64,000 bases of DNA from NCBI GenBank assembly GCA_963764505.1, contig CAVXSP010000001.1:1240001-1304000 (forward strand). The letters run 5' to 3'. A model generated the notes under the pieces. The model did no database searches and was not told the DNA's origin. It saw only the letters and a program-made list of their open reading frames with translations. This document shows positions 51,414 to 58,934 of this stretch, one piece after another; positions within the stretch are counted from its first letter, which is position 1; each line of letters opens with the position of its first letter. Source of the DNA: CAVXSP01 sp963764505. Its GTDB lineage: Bacteria; Acidobacteriota; Vicinamibacteria; Vicinamibacterales; SCN-69-37. Position numbers and translations under genes: made by a program.

Positions 51414-52571
51414 ATGGGTCGAGCTGCGATCGCTGCGGCGCTGCTCCTGGCGCCCATCGGCCTCGCTCCTCAGCAGCCGGTCTTCCGGGCCGGCGCGCAG
51501 ACGGTCGCCGTCTATGCCACCGTCCGCGACGCGGCCGGCCGGCTCGTGCCGGGGCTCACCCGTTCCGACTTCCAGGTGCTCGACGACGGCCGGCCGGCTT
51601 CGATCACGACGTTCTCGAACGACATCCTGCCCGCCCAGATCGCGTTGCTCCTCGACATGAGCACGAGCATGCTCGGCGAGCACGCGCGGGTGCGCGAATC
51701 GGCGCTGCGCTTCGTCGACGCCCTGCTGCCGGACGACCGCGTCCGCATCGGGACGTTCGGGGACGAGATTGCGCTCAGCCCGTGGCTGACCTCCGACAAG
51801 GGCCGGCTCGGTCGCGTGCTGCGGGAGGAGGTCTGGCCTGGCGGCGACACGCCGCTCTGGTCGGCGATGCGCGCGGGGATGGAATCGCTCGGGGACGTCA
51901 CGCCGCGCCGCGTGATCGTCATGCTGACCGACGGAATCGACACCGGGTGTCCGCGGCTGATCGGCGCCGCGTCGTCCACACACAAGAACCGCGTCGTCCG
52001 GACTCAACAGCGGCGTCGTCCGGACTTTGGAAGCGCGTCGTCCGTCGACGAGACGCTCCTCGTTCGGACTCGAGCGCGGCCTCGTCCGCGCTCGAGACGC
52101 GCATCCGTCGCCGGCATCGTCGATGAGCACCGGACGACGCCCGGGAGCGTTGCACGCCGGGTGCCGGCCCTGGACGACGTTCGTCAGTCCTGGACGACGC
52201 CCGTCAGTCGTGGACGACGAGCGTCGGCTCCGGACGACGTGCGTCAGTTCCCCTGCGCCGGCTACGACGACGTGGAACGTCTCGCGCTCGAGCGCGAGTT
52301 CCTGGTGTACGCCATCGGCATGGAGGGCCCGGGACTCGCCGGCGGCCTGATCAAGCTGGCTGACGACACCGGCGGCGGTCACTTCGAGCTCAAGCGGAAC
52401 GAGGATCTCGCGGCGGCGTTCCGCGAGGTGCTCGACGAGCTGCATCATCAATACGCGCTCGGCTTCACGCCGGTCGCGCTCGACGGCCGCACGCACCTGC
52501 TCGAGGTCCGGCTCCTCCGCCACGGGCTCAGCGCGCGCGCGCGGAAGAGCTATCTCGCCGTCGCGCGATGA
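51414..52571 (+). CDS. VWFA-related acidobacterial protein (TIGR03436 type), repeat-bearing
   Basis: 385 residues from ATG 51414; the longer open frame overlaps tig. Signal peptide (AIAAALLLAPIGLA), then TVAVYATVRDAAGRLVPGLTRSDFQVLDDGRP, MIDAS LLLDMSTSM, and MLTDGIDTG. The same position that is Gly/Pro-rich in the paralogue at 33006 is here about 95 Arg/Ser/Asp-rich residues encoded by a minisatellite (51972-52262). The family C-terminus resumes at REFLVYAIGMEGPG and ends ALGFTPVALDGRTHLLEVRL, ARKSYLAVAR. Secreted. Its stop overlaps the next VWA gene (ATGA), so the two are coupled. Confidence 0.88.
   Translation: MGRAAIAAALLLAPIGLAPQQPVFRAGAQTVAVYATVRDAAGRLVPGLTRSDFQVLDDGRPASITTFSNDILPAQIALLLDMSTSMLGEHARVRESALRFVDALLPDDRVRIGTFGDEIALSPWLTSDKGRLGRVLREEVWPGGDTPLWSAMRAGMESLGDVTPRRVIVMLTDGIDTGCPRLIGAASSTHKNRVVRTQQRRRPDFGSASSVDETLLVRTRARPRPRSRRASVAGIVDEHRTTPGSVARRVPALDDVRQSWTTPVSRGRRASAPDDVRQFPCAGYDDVERLALEREFLVYAIGMEGPGLAGGLIKLADDTGGGHFELKRNEDLAAAFREVLDELHHQYALGFTPVALDGRTHLLEVRLLRHGLSARARKSYLAVAR
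51972..52262 (+). repeat. In-frame minisatellite with inverted halves inside the VWA gene
   Basis: First half: CGTCGTCCGGACT-led units about 22 bases apart. Second half: GGACGACG-led units exactly 20 bases apart (four copies, e.g. GGACGACGCCCGTCAGTCGT). The two cores are reverse complements, so the halves can pair as a long hairpin. The frame stays open throughout. Confidence 0.85.
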
Positions 52572-53263
52572 CCACGCGAAGGGCAGGCGTCGCTGCGGCG
52601 GTGCTTTGGCTGGTCTGGGGAGCCGGCCACCTGCTGCGGGCTGGCCCCGGGCAAGCCGCACCGCCGGCCGCCGCGGGCCTGACGGTCGCTCTGCTGCTCG
52701 ACGTGAGCGCGAGCATGACGCACCAGCCGCTCGGGTTCGACCCGCGGTACGCGCAGGTCTTCAACGCGTTTCTCGAGGGATTGAAGCCCGGCGACCGCGC
52801 CGCCGTCGGTGTCATCGCAGACCGCGTGCAACTCGGCCGCGTCACGGCCGACCGGCGCGAGCTCTCGAACGCGGTGCGGTGGCTGCTGCAGGTGCCGGAC
52901 GCCGCGCGGCTCGGCGCGTCGCCGCTCTGGGACGCGCTCGACGAGGTCCTGCCCCTTGTGGCCGACCCTGCGCGCCGCTCGGCCATCGTGCTCTTCTCCG
53001 ACGGCAAGGCGTCCGGCAATCATGACGGACTCGACGAGGTGATCGAGCACGCGCGCCGGCTCGGCGTGTCGATCAGCATCGTCGTCGAGGGGCCCGGGAG
53101 CGACAGCCTCGGCCGCACCAATCCCGGCCTCGATCCGGCGGACGCGCTCGAGCATCTCGCCCAGCAGACCGGCGGACGACGGCTGCTCGACCGTCCGCTC
53201 AATCCGCGTCAACGCAATCCCGGCCCGCTCATCGCGCTGATCATGGAAGGGCTGCACAGATAG
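52568..53263 (+). CDS. Short VWA-domain protein
   Basis: 231 residues. N-terminal helix (AAVLWLVWGAGHLLRAGPG) is a signal or anchor. VWA core: VALLLDVSASM (MIDAS), GDRAAVGVIADRVQLGRVTADR, SPLWDALDEVLPLV and AIVLFSDGKASGNHD. It lacks the long N-terminal strand block of TIGR03436 proteins and has no low-complexity insert. Start overlaps the preceding VWA stop, so the two products are probably made together and could interact. Confidence 0.85.
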   Translation: MTTRRAGVAAAVLWLVWGAGHLLRAGPGQAAPPAAAGLTVALLLDVSASMTHQPLGFDPRYAQVFNAFLEGLKPGDRAAVGVIADRVQLGRVTADRRELSNAVRWLLQVPDAARLGASPLWDALDEVLPLVADPARRSAIVLFSDGKASGNHDGLDEVIEHARRLGVSISIVVEGPGSDSLGRTNPGLDPADALEHLAQQTGGRRLLDRPLNPRQRNPGPLIALIMEGLHR

Positions 53264-53409
53264 CCTACAGAGTTCTCGCATTGATCCGCCCGAACTTCCG
53301 CCGTGTCGCGTTCGTGGTCGACCTACATTCGTAGCCGTGCACTCTCCGGAGACACAAACCTGCGCGTCGCCGGCCCCCGTCTGGAGGGCTTCTTGCACTC
53401 GCAGCCCGC

Positions 53410-53964
53410 ATGGCGCGAACCATCTGGGTCGTCGTGTTGAGCTTCACGTTTGCGGGGAGCGCGGTTTCCGTTCGTGCTCAGGAGCGCGCAACCGAAGCGA
53501 GCCGATCGTTCGCGGAGACATTCACCTCCACCGCGATGGTACTGCCACCGGCTTCGCGGGTCACCCTCGACGCCTCCGACCGCCAGGTGCCTGACCGCGG
53601 CAAGCGGCGAGCAGTCGACGAGGGATTCGTCGCGCTCGGCTTCGCGCTCGGGTCAGCGATGAGCGTCGACACGTACAGCACGTTCGCGTCGCTAGGTTGG
53701 TGCCCGTCGTGCCAGGAGGAGAATCCCTACGCCGCCCCGTTCGTCAGCCGCGGGCCGCTCGCCGCGTACGCCACCGGCATCGCGTTCGATGTGGGCGTCA
53801 TGGGCGCGGCGGCCGCGATGCGCAAGTCCGCGAACCCGGCGCTGCGGAAGATCTGGTGGGCGCCGGCCGTGGCGCTCATCCTGGGCCACGGATTCGCCGC
53901 GCGGCACAACTTCGCGCTGCGGGAGTCCTGCAACGGAAATCCCGCGTGCGGACGTGCACCGTGA
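53410..53964 (+). CDS. Exported or membrane protein of unknown function
   Basis: 184 residues from ATG 53410, with a signal peptide (TIWVVVLSFTFAGSAVSVRAQ). The centre has VDEGFVALGFALGSAMSVDTYSTFASLGWCPSCQEENPYAAPF and a weak helix (AYATGIAFDVGVMGAAAAM), then a second helix VALILGHGFAARHNFALRE. The CPSCQEENP and ESCNGNPACG motifs give two cysteine pairs that might form disulfides. No family recognised. It stands alone between the VWA genes and the ADOP remnant. Confidence 0.6.
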   Translation: MARTIWVVVLSFTFAGSAVSVRAQERATEASRSFAETFTSTAMVLPPASRVTLDASDRQVPDRGKRRAVDEGFVALGFALGSAMSVDTYSTFASLGWCPSCQEENPYAAPFVSRGPLAAYATGIAFDVGVMGAAAAMRKSANPALRKIWWAPAVALILGHGFAARHNFALRESCNGNPACGRAP

Positions 53965-54049
53965 CCGCGGTCGGCACCGACACGGACGGCGGCACGGTTT
54001 CGCATCCGGCCCGGCTGCCGGTCCACGTGTCGACGTGTGATCCGTCTCG

Positions 54050-55325
54050 CGATCTACTCGCAGCGAAATGCACCGCCGGATCGATTGACGCGGCACGGCG
54101 GGCCGGGAAATAGACGGCGGCGAGTGCGACGAGGCCGAGGATGGCCGGAACGGCCGCGAATGTCGCCGGATCGAAGGCGCTGACGCCAAACAGCAGGCTC
54201 GCCATCAAGCGGGTCAGGGCCAAGGCTCCGACGAGGCCCACGAGAATACCCACGACCGCGAGGAGCATGCCCCGCCGCACGACGAGGCCGACGATCGCCG
54301 CGCGATCGGCGCCGAGGGCAATGCGCACGCCGATGTCGCGGGTGCTCTGCGTCACCTGATACGACACGATGCCGTAGACGCCGACCGTCGCCAGCAACAG
54401 CGCGAACCCGGCGAGCGCCGTCAGCATCAACGCGGAGAAGCGCTGCCGCGCCAGCGATCCGCCGACGCGATCGTCCATCGTCCAATGGCGTCGAGCCTCG
54501 GGATGTTCCCCGGATTGATCGCGCGGTCACGCGCAGGCTCCACATGGCGATCAGCAGCCCGCCCGCGCCGCCGATGAGCGAGATGATCGTGCTCTCGACG
54601 AGCAGTTGACGTGCGACGCGCCTCCAGTCGGCCGCCGAGCGCCGTCCGAATCGCGACCTCGCGCTTGCGGCCCGCCGCGCTCGTGAGCAGGAGGTTGGCG
54701 ACGTTCGCGCACGCGATCAGCAGCACGAGCCCTACCGAGCCGAGCAGCACGAGGACGGGCCGACGCACGTCGCCCACCACGGAATCGAGCAGCGGTACCG
54801 TGTCGATGGTAAAGGTCTCGTCGCGCTCGTCCTTCTCCTTGATCGCGCCGCAATGGCCAGCACGTCGGCCTTGGCCTGCGCCATCGTCACGTCCGGCTTC
54901 AGGCGCGCCATCGTCTTGATGCTGGCGACCGTCGGCATGACTTCCTCGTTCATGAGGAAGTCGCGCCGCAGCACGCCGACAATCTCGAAGTGATCGACGT
55001 CCTCGAGGCGATGCCGTTGATCGTGACGACGGAGCCGATGACGCGCGGGTCGCTGTTGAACAGCCGTGTCCAGCACGCGTAGCTCAGGATGATCACCGGC
55101 GCCCGCCCGGGACGATCCTCGTCCGGCGTGAGCAGGCGGCCGTACACCGGCTGCGCGCCGAGGAGCGTGAACAGGTTGGATGAGGTCGCCAGCGCTTCGA
55201 CGCGTTCAGGCTGGTCGCGGCCAAGCAGCGTCCCGCTTCGGCCCTGTGAGATCGAAATGTCCTGGAACGAGTGGTTCTCGGTTCTGAGATCGACCCACTG
55301 CCCGGGGCTTATGATGACTCGTCGA
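54050..55325 (-). pseudogene. Decayed ADOP/MacB-type permease, several frameshifts
   Basis: Pieces in different minus-strand frames read in order like an acidobacterial permease: PGQWVDLRTENHSFQDISIS and LLGAQPVYGRLLTPDEDRPGRAPVIILSY (first periplasmic domain), DFLMNEEVMPTVASIKTMARLKPDVTMAQAKADVLAIA, LVLLIACANVANLLLTSAAGRKREVAIRTALGG (FtsX 1), then VSYQVTQSTRDIGVRIALGADR and SIDPAVHF (FtsX 2). At least three frame changes occur, and the N-terminal ATPase-independent prefix is missing upstream where the cupin gene begins. It is a non-functional relative of the intact permease at 58931. Confidence 0.75.
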
Positions 55326-55378
55326 ATCGGATGGCCTGGAAGGGAAGGCTGGACGGCCCGTCGAAACCGGAGAGTCTG

Positions 55379-55972
55379 ATGGCCTACAGCGGTGTTCGCG
55401 AGTTGACGATCGAGAATCGGCATACGGGCGAGCGGTTGGCGTTGCGGCGTGTCAAGCGAGGCGACGAAGTGTGGCTGGAACTGAAAGGTTCGCTCCCCCC
55501 ACATCGGCAAGGGCCTCCTCTCCATATTCACGTCGCGGAGGAAGAGGAAGGATTCGTCAGATCCGGCACGCTGTCGGCTGTGCTCAATGGTCGCCGATTC
55601 ACCGCAGGCTCGGGAGAGCGGGTGTCGTTCCCTCACGGATCGACCCACCGGTGGTGGAACGACGGGAATGAACCCCTGGTGTTCGAAGGCTATGCGCGGC
55701 CCGTAGTGGACTTGGACCGATTCATTCAAGCGCTCTTCGAAGTCGTCAACGCAGGCCCCGACGGGCGGCCTCCGCTGTTCTACATGGCCCATGCCCTGTT
55801 GAGGCATCGTCACACGCAGACCACACTCATCATGCCGCGGCCGATTCAAGCCGCGCTGCTTCGAGTGATCGTCACGGTTGGCACCCTGCTTGGGCGCTAC
55901 CGCGGGGATGGCTGGCCCGGGTGTCCATCTCGTTGTGCTGGTGCGCCGTTCGCTGCCGAAGACGTCACGTGA
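55379..55972 (+). CDS. Cupin-domain protein
   Basis: 197 residues from ATG 55379. The cupin motifs are PPLHIHVAEEEEGFVRSGTL (motif 1, H-x-H and E) and RVSFPHGSTHRWWNDGNEP (motif 2, H). A hydrophobic segment (AALLRVIVTVGTLLG) follows, and the last 25 residues are Cys/Gly-rich and unlike other members, suggesting a late frame change. It may bind a metal and a small ligand. Its 5' region overlaps the end of the ADOP remnant on the other strand. Confidence 0.75.
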   Translation: MAYSGVRELTIENRHTGERLALRRVKRGDEVWLELKGSLPPHRQGPPLHIHVAEEEEGFVRSGTLSAVLNGRRFTAGSGERVSFPHGSTHRWWNDGNEPLVFEGYARPVVDLDRFIQALFEVVNAGPDGRPPLFYMAHALLRHRHTQTTLIMPRPIQAALLRVIVTVGTLLGRYRGDGWPGCPSRCAGAPFAAEDVT

Positions 55973-56109
55973 CGCGCCGTTAAGGCATGCGTCCGGCTGT
56001 TGCCCTGTGGGAGCGCATTGCCACGGACCAGCGGAGCCGCACCGAAACGGCTCTTGCGCCGCAACGCACACGTGTGCGAAAGTCCGCGACGCACGTCCGG
56101 GGAGGATGT

Positions 56110-57477
56110 ATGGCGCCGACTGTTGATGACCTTCGCAGCCGAGTCCATGGTCAGACAATCGCTCACGGCGATGAGGGTTACGAGACCGCCCGTAGGGTTT
56201 ACAACGGAATGATCGACAAGCGGCCGCAGGTGATCGTCCGCTGCACCGATGTCACCGATGTGATAGCTGCGGTCGAATTTGCCCGGGAGCACCGTGTCGA
56301 TCTCTCCGTCCGCGGCGGCTCCCACAGCGTCCCGGGCTTCGGCACCAACGACGGTGGGGTTGTGATCGACCTCGCGGAGATGAATGGCGTGCGCGTCGAC
56401 CCCCGCGCGCGGACGGCCCGCGCCGAGGGAGGCTGCACCTGGGGCGGGTTCAACCACGCCACGTACGGGTTCGGCCTCGCGACGACCGGCGGCATCATCG
56501 CTTCGACCGGTATTGCCGGCTTGACGCTCGGCGGCGGCATCGGCTATCTCTGCCGCGCCTTCGGCCTGACATGCGACAACCTGATCTCGGCCGATGTCGT
56601 CACGGCCGACGGGCGGTTCCTCGTCGCCAGCAAGAGCGAGAACGAGGATCTTTTCTGGGCGCTCCGCGGCGGCGGCGGCAACTTTGGCGTCGTCACGTCG
56701 TTCGAGTACCAGCTCCACCCGGTCAAGGACATTGTCGCGGGAATCTTCTTCTTTCCCATCGATCGCGCCCGCGACCTGCTGGAGTTCTACCGCGAGTTCA
56801 TCCAGACGGCGCCCGAAGAGCTCGGCATGTTCCCGGCGTTCCAGATCGCGCCGCCGCTGCCGTTCATTCCCGAGTCCGACCACGGCAAGACGTTCGTGAT
56901 CGCCGTCTGCTGCTGGGCAGGGCTGCCCGAGCGGGCCGAGCAGATCTTCGCGCCCATCCGCGGCGTCGCCCCGCTCGTCGCCGAGATGGTGGCACCGATG
57001 CCGTATCCGGTGCTCAACGGCATGTTCGATCCGCTCTTGCCGGCCGGTCTCCAGCACTACTGGAAATCCGACTTCGCCGGCGAGCTCACCGATAGCGCGA
57101 TCAAAGCGCACATGGAGTACGGCCCGAAGGTCCCGGCCGTCAGCGCGACGATGCACATCTACCCGATCAACGGGGCGTGCAACCGCGTGGCCGCCGACGC
57201 GACGGCATTCGCGTATCGCGACGCGAAGTTCGCGACGGTCATCGCCGGCATGTGGCCCGATCCGGCTGACAACGAGAAGAACATCAAGTGGGTCAAGGAC
57301 TACTACCGCGCAGTGCATCCCAACTCCCTGTCGGGGGGCTATGTGAACTTCATGGCCGGCGACGATCAGGATCGGATTCGGGACAACTACAAGGGGAACT
57401 ACGATCGGTTGGTCGCGATCAAACGAAAGTACGACCCGTCCAACCTGTTCCACATGAACCAGAATATCCAGCCGTAG
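56110..57477 (+). CDS. BBE-type FAD-linked oxidase, likely bicovalent flavin
   Basis: 455 residues from ATG 56110 with GGAGG directly upstream. The FAD_binding_4 domain has VRGGSHSVPGFG, whose His would be the 8-alpha attachment, and GGGIGYLCRAFGLTCDNL, whose Cys would be the 6-S-cysteinyl attachment, as in berberine-bridge enzymes. The C-terminal BBE motif YVNFM then YDPSNLFHMNQNIQP is complete. Probably oxidises a sugar, alkaloid-like or alcohol substrate with O2. It follows the cupin gene by 137 bases. Confidence 0.93.
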   Translation: MAPTVDDLRSRVHGQTIAHGDEGYETARRVYNGMIDKRPQVIVRCTDVTDVIAAVEFAREHRVDLSVRGGSHSVPGFGTNDGGVVIDLAEMNGVRVDPRARTARAEGGCTWGGFNHATYGFGLATTGGIIASTGIAGLTLGGGIGYLCRAFGLTCDNLISADVVTADGRFLVASKSENEDLFWALRGGGGNFGVVTSFEYQLHPVKDIVAGIFFFPIDRARDLLEFYREFIQTAPEELGMFPAFQIAPPLPFIPESDHGKTFVIAVCCWAGLPERAEQIFAPIRGVAPLVAEMVAPMPYPVLNGMFDPLLPAGLQHYWKSDFAGELTDSAIKAHMEYGPKVPAVSATMHIYPINGACNRVAADATAFAYRDAKFATVIAGMWPDPADNEKNIKWVKDYYRAVHPNSLSGGYVNFMAGDDQDRIRDNYKGNYDRLVAIKRKYDPSNLFHMNQNIQP

Positions 57478-57683
57478 GTGGGGCGAGCCGCCACCCCAAC
57501 TTCGCGGCGTCATATGGGCGCGCAGGACGGGTGGAATGGTGACTCCTGACAAATGCCGCAGGAGCTGTCGAGTCAGCTTCGAGAGCCCCTTGGCGACTGG
57601 TGAATGATGCTCCGCGCAGCTACTTCTTCGCGTCGAACCTCCAGGTCATCGGCAGCGTGATCGGCCGGGCGGTCTGGACGCGG

Positions 57684-58193
57684 CTACAGATTGTCTTGGA
57701 GCGCGAAGCGTCCCTGGTAGACGGCGCTGCCCTCGCAGCGCTGGAGCACGATCTGGAGCAGCCGCACGCCTGCGTGGATCAGCAGCGTCCGGCCCGACAG
57801 GTTCGATATCTCGAGCACCTGGCGGCTCACGACGCCCGGCTGCACGAAGCCAGACGTGACGTGGATCATGAGGCCGAGGCGCGCGAACCTGCTGCGTCCC
57901 TCAAGCCATCCGCCGATGTCGCCGGGCAGGGTAATGCGCTCGCGGGTGATGCCGTGAATAGTCTCGCCGGGAGCCAGCGGATACGGTGTCTGGAGCAAGC
58001 GCGCGTCGGTGATCGTCCGGTAGTCGACATCGTCGGTCACCGACACCGGCTCGCGCCCGGTGTGCATGACGCGGATCTCGTCGCCGAGATGCAGGTCGAT
58101 CGACGCCGGCCCCACCTGGTCCGCGAAGAACGGCTCGATCACCACTCGGCCCGCCTCGATCTCGCGCCGGATCACGTCGCGCGTCAGGATCAT
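57684..58193 (-). CDS. dcd: dCTP deaminase (Dcd/DUT family)
   Basis: 169 residues. Blocks EPFFADQVGPASIDLHLGDEIRV, LEGRSRFARLGLMIHVTSGFVQPG and VLEISNLSG, including the catalytic-region Glu, match dCTP deaminases. Converts dCTP to dUTP, or in bifunctional forms to dUMP. At about 169 residues it is shorter than the 190-residue enterobacterial enzyme, and the substrate-loop end (LLQIVLQRCEG) is compact. A 22-codon ORF (58198-58266, MEAQIRAVVNWTEGLKQ) precedes it on the same strand but has a stop just upstream. Confidence 0.82.
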   Translation of the reverse strand: MILTRDVIRREIEAGRVVIEPFFADQVGPASIDLHLGDEIRVMHTGREPVSVTDDVDYRTITDARLLQTPYPLAPGETIHGITRERITLPGDIGGWLEGRSRFARLGLMIHVTSGFVQPGVVSRQVLEISNLSGRTLLIHAGVRLLQIVLQRCEGSAVYQGRFALQDNL

Positions 58194-58546
58194 CGTGTCA
58201 ATTCGTCGCCGCTCGTTGCTTCAGCCCTTCGGTCCAGTTCACGACCGCCCGAATCTGCGCCTCCATCGATCAGCGTGATGATCTTGCAGCTGCCAGCAGG
58301 GGTTGCCGGGAGCGAGGGCACAAGTTGTTGGATTATATGGGCCGGACGGCCATGCAGGACGGATAGTTCCTCAGTGACGCCGATCTAGCGAGCCTCAGCC
58401 CCCGCTGGCCCGCCCAGGGCTCTCTGATTCCCAAGGACGGTGCACCCTGCGCTACATACGCTGCGACTTGCCGCTCGGCGAGTTGACATCGCGTGGGTGG
58501 CACGCACACCTGCGCTTGCCTCATGCATCAGGCGACCTAACACCTT
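58194..58546. other. Intergenic region between dcd and padR
   Basis: About 350 bases without a convincing gene apart from the 22-codon ORF noted with dcd. AT content is slightly higher from 58440 on. The only clear element is the operator at its right edge. Confidence 0.6.
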
Positions 58547-58583
58547 GCACTTCGACATATGACCTGATAACGTGTCGAAGTGC
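58547..58583. promoter_or_regulatory. Perfect 11-bp inverted repeat overlapping the padR promoter
   Basis: GCACTTCGACA (58547-58557) and TGTCGAAGTGC (58573-58583) with a 15-base spacer. A possible promoter, TTGCAC at 58545-58550 and GATAAC at 58566-58571 (15-base spacing), lies within it, and the padR ATG is 10 bases downstream, with GAGG at 58584-58587. This is where a PadR repressor dimer would bind to autoregulate. Confidence 0.6.
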
Positions 58584-58592
58584 GAGGTATCA

Positions 58593-58934
58593 ATGGCCCC
58601 ACAACCTGATCTGCCCCAGGGCACGCTCGACATGCTGATCCTCAAAGTCGTCGCGGCAGGCCCGATCCACGGGTACGCGATCGCCCAACGCATTCAGCAC
58701 ATTTCCAAGGACGTGCTGCTGGTGCGCCAGGGCTCGCTCTACCCGGCCTTGCACCGGCTCGAGAATCGTCGACTGCTGGCGGCGGAGTGGAAAGACTCCG
58801 ACACAGGACGGGAAGCGAAGTTCTATCGACTGACGCCGCTGGGCCGTAAAGCGCTCGGTGCGGAGAGCCAGAACTGGAAGCATCTGCGGGACGCCATCGA
58901 GCTCGTCATGCGGATCGAAGGCGAGTCTCTGTGA
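58593..58934 (+). CDS. PadR-family transcriptional regulator
   Basis: 113 residues from ATG 58593; an in-frame GTG at 58572 lies inside the operator and is less likely. Winged helix: LPQGTLDMLILKVVAAGPIHGYAIAQRIQ, LVRQGSLYPALHRLENRRLLAAEWKDS (recognition helix and wing), EAKFYRLTPLGRKAL. PadR-ADOP pairs, with a PadR gene directly before an acidobacterial permease, are common in this phylum. Its stop overlaps the permease GTG by four bases. Confidence 0.93.
   Translation: MAPQPDLPQGTLDMLILKVVAAGPIHGYAIAQRIQHISKDVLLVRQGSLYPALHRLENRRLLAAEWKDSDTGREAKFYRLTPLGRKALGAESQNWKHLRDAIELVMRIEGESL

Noticed and set aside
51972..52262. Minisatellite as a CRISPR
   Set aside because: Repeat cores are 8 bases, spacing 20-22, and units are coding in frame.
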